From Spirochaetaceae bacterium (lineage in GTDB: Bacteria > Spirochaetota > Spirochaetia > Sphaerochaetales > Sphaerochaetaceae), in assembly GCA_016649775.1 (NCBI GenBank), contig JAENWY010000007.1:1-24051 (forward strand): a stretch of DNA of 24,051 nt. Direction: 5' to 3'. Under the pieces are notes generated by a model. It had not been told where the DNA came from and ran no database searches. It worked only from the letters and a program-made list of their open reading frames with translations. This document shows, in pieces, positions 16,409 to 24,051 of the stretch. Within the stretch, counting starts at the first letter, position 1, and each line of letters begins with the position of its first letter. A program made the position numbers and the translations under genes.

Positions 16409-17707
16409 CTAGATGTATTGCGTGTCTTTATTTCTAATAGGTAATACTAAGTTTAAGAAGATACCAACGATTGTTGCTAGAGCAACGCCACCTAGTGAGA
16501 AATTTAATCCGCTTGCTAGTGGGAATTGAACCATACCACCACCAATACCAATTACTAATATAACACTACTGATAGTAAGATTTCTTTTATCTTGATAATT
16601 AACTCCTGATTCAACTAAAGTCCTAAGTCCTGAGCTAGCAATAATACCAAATAATAGCATTGAAATACCACCTAATACAGGAGAAGGAATTGTTTGAATT
16701 AAAGCACCAAATTTAGTAAAGAAGGATAAAACTGTTGCAAGAACAGCTGCTCCACCAATAACCCATACACTGTATACACGAGTAATTGCTAATACACCAA
16801 TATTTTCACCATAGGTAGTATTTGGAGGACCACCCCACAATGAAGCCCAAGCTGTAGCAATACCATCACCAAGAATAGTTCTATGTAGACCTGGATTTTC
16901 ATAATAGTCTTCTCCAACAACCTTGCTTAATACCATAATATCTCCTAAGTGTTCACATATAGTTGCAAAGGATATTATTATAAATGTAAGGATAGCTACT
17001 AAGTTAAATTTTGGGACTGCAAAGTGTGGTAAACCAAACCATGCAGCTTCTTTAACTGCTGTGAAATCTATGATTGCATAAGAAGGGAAAAATTTACCCA
17101 TAATTAGGGCAAAAAAATAGCCACTAAATAAACCAATTAATATTGGAATCAGTGCCCAGAATTTTTTAAAGAATATATTAGCAATAATTGTAACAGATAA
17201 AGTAAAGACTGCAATAGATAAATATAAGATACTGTATTTACCATCGGGTCCATTCATTGCCATTCCCATTGCAGTTGGTGCTAGATTAAGACCAATAACA
17301 ATAATAACAGATCCAATTACTACAGGAGGTAAAGCTTTATCAATCCAACTGCGACCAGCTTTCTTTATAATTCCTGCTATAATTGCGTAGAAAATACCAG
17401 CAAAAAAAGCACCACCCATAGCATATTCGATGCCGAATTGCGATGATATCATTATGATACCTGGGATAAAAGCGAAAGAACTACCTAAGAAAGCAGGAAC
17501 TTTAGCTTTAGTAATTATAATGTAAATCAATGTACCAGTACCAGCACTAAATAAAGCAGCACTAGGACTTAGTCCTGTTAAAATTGGAACTAAAATCGTT
17601 GCTCCGAACATTGCAAATACGTGTTGGATACTTAAAAATACCCATTCTGCAATTGGGGGTTTGTCACTTGGTCCATAAACGGTACCGTCAACAATATGTT
17701 TAGACAT
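16409..17707 (-). CDS. uraA: NCS2-family uracil/xanthine permease (UraA-like)
   Basis: A 432-aa inner-membrane nucleobase:H+ symporter. The first segment SIQHVFAMFGATILVPILTG is the QH signature of UraA-type members, and FLGSSFAFIPGI is the next conserved block. A third is ATICEHLGDIMVLSKVVG, with the substrate-binding Glu. GLHRTILGDGIATAWASLWG with GGPPNTTYGENIGVLAITRV carries the NxxT and ENxG motifs. About 14 hydrophobic stretches fit the 7+7 fold. The motif set favours uracil over xanthine. The start ATG has GGAG upstream. The leader has a promoter and an attenuator-like hairpin. The molybdenum hydroxylase about 2.2 kb away could act on imported bases, but the two are on opposite strands with two genes between. 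Confidence 0.88.
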   Translation of the reverse strand: MSKHIVDGTVYGPSDKPPIAEWVFLSIQHVFAMFGATILVPILTGLSPSAALFSAGTGTLIYIIITKAKVPAFLGSSFAFIPGIIMISSQFGIEYAMGGAFFAGIFYAIIAGIIKKAGRSWIDKALPPVVIGSVIIVIGLNLAPTAMGMAMNGPDGKYSILYLSIAVFTLSVTIIANIFFKKFWALIPILIGLFSGYFFALIMGKFFPSYAIIDFTAVKEAAWFGLPHFAVPKFNLVAILTFIIISFATICEHLGDIMVLSKVVGEDYYENPGLHRTILGDGIATAWASLWGGPPNTTYGENIGVLAITRVYSVWVIGGAAVLATVLSFFTKFGALIQTIPSPVLGGISMLLFGIIASSGLRTLVESGVNYQDKRNLTISSVILVIGIGGGMVQFPLASGLNFSLGGVALATIVGIFLNLVLPIRNKDTQYI

Positions 17708-17722
17708 AAATCACTCCAAGAA

Positions 17723-17805
17723 TTTTTCCAAAAAAAAAACACTATGTGTCTTTTTGATTTTTTACTGACTCTCAAGAGTCATTAAACAATAACAGAAATA
17801 TTATA
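17723..17805 (-). promoter_or_regulatory. Promoter and attenuator-like leader of the NCS2 permease
   Basis: On the minus strand TATAAT (17805-17800) is a perfect -10 box without a convincing -35. Near +12 lies the near-perfect palindrome TGACTCT-TG-AGAGTCA (17781-17766). Then AAAAAGACAC (17755-17746) pairs with GTGTTTTTTT (17742-17733) around an ATA loop, and the T run continues to ten. That is the shape of an intrinsic terminator placed before the GGAG ribosome site. Conditional termination would suit a nucleobase transporter, but I recognise neither a purine riboswitch nor a clear PyrR site. Confidence 0.5.
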
Positions 17806-17996
17806 CTTAAGTGAACCCCTTGAATGATAAAAAATAAAAAAATCTATATGTGATTTCTCTAAATAATTAATATATAAGTAAAAATATATTATTAATAATT
17901 ATGTAAATATAATTATTGTGTATTTATATTAATCTTTTTTTAAGAAATAATTTAGAATTAAAAAAATAATTATTTTTAAAATATTTGATTTTAGTT

Positions 17997-18034
17997 AAAA
18001 TAACAACTATATGGTATACATAAGTTGTTATTTT
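17997..18034 (-). terminator. Terminator hairpin downstream of the flavin reductase-like gene
   Basis: Perfect 12-bp arms AAAATAACAACT (17997-18008) and AGTTGTTATTTT (18023-18034) around a 14-nt loop. It starts 23 nt after the stop codon of the minus-strand flavin reductase-like gene. The terminal T run is part of the stem on each strand, so it may act in both directions. Confidence 0.65.
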
Positions 18035-18057
18035 ATCTTTAAAAATTTATTATAATT

Positions 18058-18597
18058 CTATTTTATTATTGAAGCTCTAACAATTTCACCATAGTAAGCA
18101 GTGTGGTAATCTCTATTTGAGCCATGGTATGTACCAGGGATATCATATGGATAGTACTTTTCTGTTTGCTCTTGTCCTATAGCCTTTTTATCTTGTTTTT
18201 GTTTATATAGAACTTTGCATTCTAGTGTTAAAGGTAGTTCCTTTATTCCTGGAACTGATATTTCTTCACTATCAACAAGAGTTAGATTAGCAGCTTTTAT
18301 TTTATCAATATCATGACCAGACATTGACCCACATATATTTGTAATTTTCTTTTTATCGTAAGAACCCATTGGAATATTAACTGTAAATTCACCATTTTTT
18401 TCTAAAAGTTCTCTAGTGTATCGGCTCTCTCTAATATAAATTGTAAAAATAGGTTTACCCCATTCAATACCAATTGCACCCCAAGATATTACCATTGAGT
18501 TAACTTTATCATCAGCTTTAGTTGTTACTAATACACCTTTTGCTAAGGCATCAATTATTTCTTTTGTATAATCAAATACATTTACTTTTTCATTCAT
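18058..18597 (-). CDS. Flavin reductase-like (flavoredoxin-type) FMN-binding protein
   Basis: A 179-aa protein of the flavin reductase-like domain family (PF01613-type). Early on it has KGVLVTTKADDKVNSMVISW, which corresponds to the family's P.vLVTt.d.gk.N...isw FMN-binding segment. RESRYTRELLEKNGEFTVNI is the matching second conserved block, and ICGSMSGHDIDK the third. Homologues transfer electrons or reduce free flavin; the partner is not shown by the neighbours. The start ATG has AAAAGGA upstream. It is separate from gpmA, with a 10-bp hairpin between them and its own terminator. Confidence 0.86.
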   Translation of the reverse strand: MNEKVNVFDYTKEIIDALAKGVLVTTKADDKVNSMVISWGAIGIEWGKPIFTIYIRESRYTRELLEKNGEFTVNIPMGSYDKKKITNICGSMSGHDIDKIKAANLTLVDSEEISVPGIKELPLTLECKVLYKQKQDKKAIGQEQTEKYYPYDIPGTYHGSNRDYHTAYYGEIVRASIIK

Positions 18598-18654
18598 GTA
18601 TAATCCTTTTTAATTAATATTATAAATAATAATAGTCTAAGTCTTTGAATATGG

Positions 18655-18678
18655 CAAACAAAACTTATGTTTTATTTG
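18655..18678 (-). terminator. Possible terminator of gpmA
   Basis: As minus-strand RNA, CAAATAAAAC and GTTTTGTTTG pair over 10 positions (one U-G) around an ATAA loop, about 22 nt after the gpmA stop. No U-tract follows outside the stem, so termination strength is doubtful. Confidence 0.4.
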
Positions 18679-18700
18679 TATTTAGCCTCAATAGTCCTTT

Positions 18701-19444
18701 TTACTTACTTTTTCCTTGGTTTGCAACACTCTCTATAAGTTTTTTGATTTTATCAGGATCACCTATATAATGTTTTTCTACAACATTCCAATTTTTATCA
18801 AAATCATAAACTAAAGGAATACCAGTTGGAATATTTACTTTCAATATTTCTTCATTAGATAATTTGTCAAAATATTTTGCTAAAGCTCTGAGAGAGTTAC
18901 CATGTGCTACAATTATTACCTTTTCTCCATTTTCAACTCTCATTTTTATATTATTTTCAAAATAAGGAATTACTCTTTCTATAGTATCTTTTAAACTTTC
19001 TCCAAGTGGTAGAAACTTTTTATCAATTGTTTTGTAAGCTGGGTCCTCTAATGGAGATCTTTCATCATCTAGTTCTAGTAGGGGTGGTTTAACATCATAA
19101 GATCGTCTCCAAAGAAGAACTTTATCTTCTCCATATTTCTTAGCTGTCTCGGCCTTATTTAAACCTTGTAAAGCACCATAACTTTTCTCATTTAATTGCC
19201 ATGCTTTTATAACAGGTAAATAAACATTATCCATTGAATCCATTATGTTATCTAAAGTATGGATAGCTCTTTTAAGGTAAGATGTATAAGCTACATCAAA
19301 GCTAAAACCTTCATTTTTTAAATCAATTCCAGCATTTGTAGCTTGTTCTCTGCCAAATGTTGTTAAATCAACATCGCTCCAACCAGTAAAAAGATTTTTT
19401 TTATTCCACTCACTTTCTCCATGTCTAACTATTACTAATTCCAT
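18701..19444 (-). CDS. gpmA: 2,3-bisphosphoglycerate-dependent phosphoglycerate mutase
   Basis: A 247-aa cytoplasmic glycolytic enzyme interconverting 3- and 2-phosphoglycerate. The N-terminal VRHGESEWNKKNLFTGWSDV contains the phosphorylated His8. YGALQGLNKAETAKKYGE (about 92-109) is the family's substrate and cofactor block. RRSYDVKPPLL follows, and IIVAHGNSLRAL holds the second catalytic His. The length matches E. coli GpmA (250 aa). The start ATG has AAAGGAAA upstream. A good promoter lies 5' (19491-19519), and the gene seems to be monocistronic. Confidence 0.96.
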   Translation of the reverse strand: MELVIVRHGESEWNKKNLFTGWSDVDLTTFGREQATNAGIDLKNEGFSFDVAYTSYLKRAIHTLDNIMDSMDNVYLPVIKAWQLNEKSYGALQGLNKAETAKKYGEDKVLLWRRSYDVKPPLLELDDERSPLEDPAYKTIDKKFLPLGESLKDTIERVIPYFENNIKMRVENGEKVIIVAHGNSLRALAKYFDKLSNEEILKVNIPTGIPLVYDFDKNWNVVEKHYIGDPDKIKKLIESVANQGKSK

Positions 19445-19490
19445 TAATGCTTTCCTTTATGAAGTTAATGTTAACTAACTTTATGTTTAA

Positions 19491-19519
19491 ATAATAGTTA
19501 TTTCTTTCTCATATGTAAA
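19491..19519 (-). promoter_or_regulatory. Promoter of gpmA
   Basis: TTTACA (19519-19514), 17-nt spacer, TATTAT (19496-19491) on the minus strand. The leader then holds the inverted repeat AAGTTA...TAACTT (about 19462-19481), which might be an operator. Confidence 0.65.
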
Positions 19520-19581
19520 GTAAATGAATGTGTATTTTTATGATTCTTAAAAATGAATAATTAGGATAGTTCTAAAGGGCT

Positions 19582-19614
19582 AAAAAAAAGCCATTCTTTC
19601 GAATGACTTTTTTT
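19582..19614 (-). terminator. Intrinsic terminator of pckG
   Basis: On the minus strand AAAAAAAGTCATTC pairs with GAATGGCTTTTTTT around a 4-nt loop (GAAA). The single imperfect position is a U-G wobble on this strand but a C-A mismatch on the other, so it works in the pckG direction. It ends in a T run and lies 15 nt after the pckG stop. Confidence 0.88.
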
Positions 19615-19628
19615 AGTTCAGTTAAAAA

Positions 19629-21530
19629 CTATTTTACGAATTTACCAGGAAGGATATCGTTACCGAACTTAGCCTTAGCAGCTTCTAGTTTAGCAATGTA
19701 AGAATCCCATTCTTCGAATACTATTGATGGACATAAAGGATCCATTTTCGTGAAGTATTTTTTAGATCTTTCTAATTTAGCAATCCATTTGTCACAACGG
19801 AATGTGAATTGGTATTCATATTCAGCTTTTGTATATTCAACATTTAAGAATTGTTTGAATAATTTTTTTAGATCAGCATATACAGGGATTTTACCTGTAG
19901 GTGTATCTACAGCTTCAAATTCACCATTAACTCTAGCTTCAGCCCAGTGAACCCAAACTTTTTTAGCTAACTTAGAATTACAGAATTTACCTTCTGGAGT
20001 TCTTAAGAAATAGTTAGTTGAGAATACTTTTGGTACTTCTTTTAAATCATTAACAAAGTTGATGTTGTTTAGAGTATATTCACCTAGAGGGTATGATAAG
20101 AAATCCATGTTAGCCATTGGGCTAGGAGTTCTAACACCTTCAGCACCTAAAGTTGCAGAAGTTGTTTCAGATTCTAGAGTACAAGCTTTAAGAAGGATAC
20201 CTTCTTTCCATGAAGCTGATTCTTCAACAGGAACTGAAGTATCACTATCACGACCACCGTAGAATACACCTTGTACTAAGATACCTTCTTTAGCTTCAAA
20301 ACCAGCTTTATCAAAGTTATCAAGATAATCAAGTCTCATTGTGTAACGAGCATTACCGTGAGCACATTTGATTTCATTGCCCTTAGCATCTTTCTTACCA
20401 GCAAACCAATCTTTACCAGAGAAGTTATCACCTTTACTAGGAGTTTCAACACCTGAACCTAACCAATAAGGAAGATTGTCTTCAGCACGTAAAACATTAG
20501 AGAAGATTACTTCTTGGTTCTTTAGAAGGTTTTCATAGATTAAAGGATCGTCTTCTGCATTAACATCTTTGATAATACCGAAAATACCTTGTTCTACGTT
20601 AACAGCTCTGAATTGGCCATTAATGTTTCTGAAATAAGCAATATCATCACCAACAATTTCTTCACCAGGAATCATTGCTGTAGATGTTTTACCACAAGCT
20701 GATGGGTAAGCACCTGCGAAGTAAGTCTTACGACCTTTTTCTCTGTTTACGCAAGCCATTGTGAACATGTGTTCACATAACCAACCTTCTTGTCCACCTT
20801 TATTGATAGCAAGACGCATTGAGTGTTTTTTTAGACCAACAGTGTTACCAGCATACTGGCAATTCATTGAATAAACGATGTTGTTTTGAGTATCCATGTA
20901 AATTCTTCTCTTGTCTAAGTTTGCACTTGTGTTGTTTTCATCTAATTCACCAGCTGAGTGGATAAATCTAAAGAATTCGTCTTTCTTCTCGCCCTTTAAA
21001 GCTAAGAAGTGTGCAAAAGCAGGTCTGTAAAGAATAGATTCTGAATGTGCAACATACCAAGAGTCAGTAATCTGAACGCAAGGCATTGTGAATTCTGAGA
21101 AAGCAGGTCCTTCACAGAAGAATTTAACAACAGCATCTTTACCTGTCATAATACCTTTTGAAATGCTCATGATTTCTTCTAAACCTTTGTTGTATTCAAC
21201 TGAGTTTAAAGATTTCATTCTTTCTAGATTTTCTTTATATACTAGGTAACGTGTATTAACTTTATCTCTTGCTTGGTCATTAACATTATCCCAGTGGATA
21301 GTCTGTTTGTTTCTAGCTAAAACTTCTTCTTCACCTTTTGCAATTGATTGCTCTCTGATGAATTGTTCATCTTCTTCGCTATCATCACAAACATACAAAG
21401 ATGCTGGGTTACAATGTTCAGCGAATTGACCAATAAAATCCATAACTTTTTTGTTGTCTAGAGATGTTAGTTTAGCAAAACTTACATCACTCATTTTACT
21501 TTTAAGTAAATCTGTATACTTAGAATTCAT
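19629..21530 (-). CDS. pckG: Phosphoenolpyruvate carboxykinase (GTP)
   Basis: A 633-aa GTP-dependent enzyme interconverting oxaloacetate and phosphoenolpyruvate, of usual family length. The kinase loop YFAGAYPSACGKTSTAM holds Cys279 and the P-loop Lys, which is diagnostic of the GTP class. The metal-site segment VGDDIAYF (about 293-300) follows. FCEGPAFSEFTMPCVQITDS and GLKKHSMRLAI are also conserved. Near the middle GVFYGGRDSDTSVPV is the guanine/substrate region. The start ATG has AGGAG 6 nt upstream. In a fermenter it may run towards oxaloacetate, fixing CO2; in other settings it serves gluconeogenesis. Codon use is more regular than that of its neighbours, in keeping with high expression. 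It ends at a strong terminator. Confidence 0.97.
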   Translation of the reverse strand: MNSKYTDLLKSKMSDVSFAKLTSLDNKKVMDFIGQFAEHCNPASLYVCDDSEEDEQFIREQSIAKGEEEVLARNKQTIHWDNVNDQARDKVNTRYLVYKENLERMKSLNSVEYNKGLEEIMSISKGIMTGKDAVVKFFCEGPAFSEFTMPCVQITDSWYVAHSESILYRPAFAHFLALKGEKKDEFFRFIHSAGELDENNTSANLDKRRIYMDTQNNIVYSMNCQYAGNTVGLKKHSMRLAINKGGQEGWLCEHMFTMACVNREKGRKTYFAGAYPSACGKTSTAMIPGEEIVGDDIAYFRNINGQFRAVNVEQGIFGIIKDVNAEDDPLIYENLLKNQEVIFSNVLRAEDNLPYWLGSGVETPSKGDNFSGKDWFAGKKDAKGNEIKCAHGNARYTMRLDYLDNFDKAGFEAKEGILVQGVFYGGRDSDTSVPVEESASWKEGILLKACTLESETTSATLGAEGVRTPSPMANMDFLSYPLGEYTLNNINFVNDLKEVPKVFSTNYFLRTPEGKFCNSKLAKKVWVHWAEARVNGEFEAVDTPTGKIPVYADLKKLFKQFLNVEYTKAEYEYQFTFRCDKWIAKLERSKKYFTKMDPLCPSIVFEEWDSYIAKLEAAKAKFGNDILPGKFVK

Positions 21531-21880
21531 ATATTACTCCTGTAATAAAAATTTGCATTCTTCAAATATCATCTCATATTTTTATGATTGATATTAACTA
21601 TTACTGTTTGATATAATAAATATATCATTACAAAAATCGTTAGGCTTGTTTAAAATTAAATGTAAAAGTTCTTTTACGTTTATCCTTTTGTCCTAGTATT
21701 ATTGTATAACAAATAATGAATAAATTTCAATACTTATTCCGGAATATGATTAAATAGGTAAATTTTTATTGATATTTATGTAACCTTTTTACCATAGTCT
21801 TTATATTTGATGGTTTCTGTTTTATAATAAAAAAATACTGTTTTCTTAAAGACAATTAAAAATAACAATAAGGGATTATT
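21531..21880. other. Divergent intergenic region between pckG and the U32 gene
   Basis: 350 nt with no gene. It holds a perfect inverted repeat TGATATA-ATAAA-TATATCA (21609-21627), about 80 nt before pckG, and TATAAT at 21823-21828 as a likely -10 box of the U32 gene (its -35 is weak). ACCAT...ATGGT (21791-21814) lies just before that box. The repeats are candidate operators only. Confidence 0.55.
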
Positions 21881-24051
21881 ATGAGTGAACTTGCCATACC
21901 TGCAGGATCAATGCAATCAGCATTGGTTGCATTTAGAGAAGGTGCTGATGCTATATATTTGGGTTTAAAAAATTTCTCTGCAAGAAAAAATGCCGCTAAT
22001 TTTACGTTTGAAGAATATTCAAAATTATGGACATATGCAAAGAGCATAAACAAATGTGTTTATGTAACAATCAATACTGTACTTGTAGATTTACAAATGG
22101 GTGCTTTACTTAAAACATTAAGGCATCTTGAATTAATAGGATGTGATGGAGTTATTGTGCAAGACTTAGGTGTTGCAAAATTAATTAAAGATCATTTTAA
22201 AAAACTACCACTTCATGGCTCTACTCAGTTAGCTGTGCATACAGTCGAAGGTGTTAGAGCTATGGAATTACTTGGTTTTACTAGAGTAGTTCTTGCAAGA
22301 GAATTAACAATTAGTGAAATCAAATACATTAGAGTAGCCTGCCCTGAAGTTGAATTGAAAGTATTCATACATGGTGCATTGTGTTATAGTTTTTCAGGCC
22401 TTTGTATGGCCTCTCATCAAATAACTGGTAGGTCAGCAAATGGTGGCGCTTGTGCTCAAATTTGTCGTACTTGGTTCAGTGATGAAGATGAAGATGCATG
22501 GTTTTTTTCAATGCGTGATTTAGAGCTTGGAAATAGTGTAAAACTACTACAGCAAATTGGAATTGATAGTTTAAAAGTTGAAGGAAGAATGAAGTCTCCT
22601 TCTTATGTTGCTGCTGTTACTAAAGCTTATAGATTAGTACTGGACGGTGAAGATGCAACTGAAGCTTTTAAGAAATTAGAAATAGTTTTTTCACGCTCAG
22701 CTTATGGTGGATGGACAACAAAATATGGAAGACATGGATACAACCCTGAGAATCGTAATGCTGATCCATTATGTTCTCCTGATTTTCCAGGTCATAGAGG
22801 ATTACCTGCTGCAAAGGTATTAGGTTGTTCTGAATTAGGTTCAAGTTTTTATGCAGAAGTAGAATTACTTGAAGATATTGCAATTCATGATGGACTTATG
22901 TATTTAGTTGAAGGAAGTAAAGCACCTATAGAAGCTAATAAGTTTAGTGTATTTTCAATTCAAGATAAATATTCAAAATCTTTAACAAGAGCTTCTAAGG
23001 GAATGTGTGTTGATATAGGTGTTAATATTAATAATGAGCCACCGAGAGTGGGTGATACAATTTATTTAATTTCCTCACATGATCAGGATGAAAAAATAAT
23101 AAATACAGATCGTTTACCACTTACCAAGGTTCCTCTAGATATTAATGTTACAATTAATGCTGACTCTATTGAATTATCCACTTCAGATAATTGTATTATT
23201 AAAGCATATTACAGTACTTTTTTAGTAGTTGAAGAATCAATTTCTCCATTTGATTGGAAAAGTAAAATTGAAAAAGTTTTTGCTCGTTCTGATAAGAGTT
23301 CTGTGGTTTGTACTAATTTTAATTTTATTGATAATAGTAAAATTGAAAATAGTAATTTGTTTATACCCTTATCACAAATGAAACAAATTAGAAGAGATTG
23401 GTATGAAATTCTTGAAGAGAAATTTGAAGATTATTTAGAGAGTCCTATTGAATTACCTAAATATCCTAAAACTGTTTTAGAAATTTTGCCACAAAGATCT
23501 AAACTTGTACTAGAAGATGGTTTACCATTTTTTACAACTATTCCTACAGATATTTCAGACTTGATATTAATTGATGGTTATTATTACCTTCCTTTATCTC
23601 CTGTAAATTTCAATGAAGAAGAAGAAATAAAAAGATTATGTGATTTAGTTAAAAACCTTGAAATGAATAGATTATTAGATAGAACTAGAATTGGTATTAA
23701 CAATATTTCTCAAGTTAGATGGATTAATAGAGTTAATCCTAATATAAAAGCTTTTGCTGATATTTATCTTTATTTAGGAAATAGTGAAGCAGCTCAATCT
23801 GTCAAAGAGATGATTTCTCATTTATCAGGTGGTTATATATTCATGGAAACTATTAATAAAAATACAGATAAATGGCCATTTGAACCATCTATTGTTGGTG
23901 ATGATTTTGTAGCTCCTTTGTTTATATCAAGAAGTTGCTTTAGACACGATTCCAAGGGTTTGAGTTGTGAAGGTTGTAGTAGAAATAATGAATATAAGAT
24001 TACTCAACGAGGTAATAGATATAAGGTACTTGTAAAAAATTGTTTAACTTA
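21881..24051 (+). CDS. Peptidase U32 family protein, RlhA/TrhP-like (3' end outside window)
   Basis: An open frame of 723 codons without a stop, cut by the window edge. The start ATG has AAGGGA upstream. The N-terminal half is the U32 TIM-barrel-like domain: LAIPAGSMQSALVAFREGAD, AIYLGLKNFSARKNA, then KVFIHGALCYSFSGLCMASH and NGGACAQICR. These give the four-Cys pattern used for an iron-sulphur cluster in UbiU/TrhP/RlhA-type members. SLKVEGRMKSPSYVAAV is also conserved. The C-terminal region (beyond about 400) is poorly conserved and ends with CFRHDSKGLSCEGCSRNNEY, a second Cys-rich patch. Known relatives hydroxylate tRNA or 23S rRNA rather than cut protein, so an RNA-modification role is more likely than proteolysis, but the exact substrate is open. 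Confidence 0.85.
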   Translation, partial: MSELAIPAGSMQSALVAFREGADAIYLGLKNFSARKNAANFTFEEYSKLWTYAKSINKCVYVTINTVLVDLQMGALLKTLRHLELIGCDGVIVQDLGVAKLIKDHFKKLPLHGSTQLAVHTVEGVRAMELLGFTRVVLARELTISEIKYIRVACPEVELKVFIHGALCYSFSGLCMASHQITGRSANGGACAQICRTWFSDEDEDAWFFSMRDLELGNSVKLLQQIGIDSLKVEGRMKSPSYVAAVTKAYRLVLDGEDATEAFKKLEIVFSRSAYGGWTTKYGRHGYNPENRNADPLCSPDFPGHRGLPAAKVLGCSELGSSFYAEVELLEDIAIHDGLMYLVEGSKAPIEANKFSVFSIQDKYSKSLTRASKGMCVDIGVNINNEPPRVGDTIYLISSHDQDEKIINTDRLPLTKVPLDINVTINADSIELSTSDNCIIKAYYSTFLVVEESISPFDWKSKIEKVFARSDKSSVVCTNFNFIDNSKIENSNLFIPLSQMKQIRRDWYEILEEKFEDYLESPIELPKYPKTVLEILPQRSKLVLEDGLPFFTTIPTDISDLILIDGYYYLPLSPVNFNEEEEIKRLCDLVKNLEMNRLLDRTRIGINNISQVRWINRVNPNIKAFADIYLYLGNSEAAQSVKEMISHLSGGYIFMETINKNTDKWPFEPSIVGDDFVAPLFISRSCFRHDSKGLSCEGCSRNNEYKITQRGNRYKVLVKNCLT

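Larger units (their letters stand above)
17708..18057. other. Intergenic region between the uraA-like gene and the flavin reductase-like gene
   Basis: 350 nt, very AT-rich in the middle (17820-17990), with no gene. The left part is the leader and promoter of the permease (17723-17805) and the right part is a long hairpin (17997-18034). Confidence 0.7.

Noticed and set aside
17723..17805. A purine riboswitch before the NCS2 permease
   Set aside because: The conserved loop and junction sequences of the purine aptamer are absent; only terminator-like and palindromic elements are seen.
21881..24051. Calling the U32 gene a collagenase or protease
   Set aside because: The family name is historical. 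Characterised relatives with this Cys pattern act in RNA or ubiquinone hydroxylation, and no protease catalytic set is evident.
1..24051. tRNA, rRNA, CRISPR array, insertion sequence or prophage
   Set aside because: No T-loop-like tRNA core, no regularly spaced repeats, no transposase or phage-like frame was found in the gaps between genes.

Overview
This window comes from a low-G+C bacterial chromosome. A member of the Spirochaetota is the best guess: both periplasmic binding proteins carry signal peptides without a lipobox Cys, ending in Ala-Ser-Gly-Glu-Lys-Glu or Ser-Gln-Gly, a style common in Treponema/Spirochaeta relatives. The gene set also fits an anaerobic carbohydrate fermenter (GTP-type PEP carboxykinase, cofactor-dependent phosphoglycerate mutase, single-chain molybdenum hydroxylase). 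This placement is inferred from protein style only.

Region 1 (1-5550, minus strand) is a sugar-type ABC uptake operon: binding protein, two permeases, an FAD-dependent oxidoreductase and a LacI-family regulator. It has a near-consensus promoter with a LacI-type palindrome at the start point and a strong terminator after lacI. No ATPase is encoded, so a shared one is presumably used. The binding-protein gene carries one in-frame amber stop at codon 135 and is otherwise intact, so the operon is probably recently broken or depends on suppression.

Region 2 (5800-10870, minus strand) is the most unusual part. A TroA/ZnuA-like binding protein and a ZnuB-like permease follow an ABC ATPase whose N-terminus is fused to a DUF1893 (TM1506-like) domain. 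Upstream lie a DUF3842 protein and an MFS transporter. The ATPase gene has its own promoter, and its leader can form a terminator-like hairpin just before the ribosome binding site. The leader also contains two small stem-loops with identical AGGAA loops. A truncated second copy of the MFS gene lies upstream, followed by about 700 bp without genes.

Region 3 (11487-18060) has a xanthine dehydrogenase-type molybdenum hydroxylase (2Fe-2S and Mo domains in one chain; true start probably GTG at 11613), a ketopantoate reductase-like protein, an RNase D-like exonuclease on the opposite strand, and a uracil/xanthine (NCS2) permease with an attenuator-like leader. The hydroxylase and permease together suggest purine or pyrimidine base use.

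Region 4 (18058-24051) has a flavin reductase-like protein, gpmA, pckG and, divergently, a large peptidase U32-family gene that runs off the right edge. The U32 product resembles RlhA/TrhP RNA hydroxylation proteins. I saw no tRNA, rRNA, CRISPR array, insertion sequence or phage gene.
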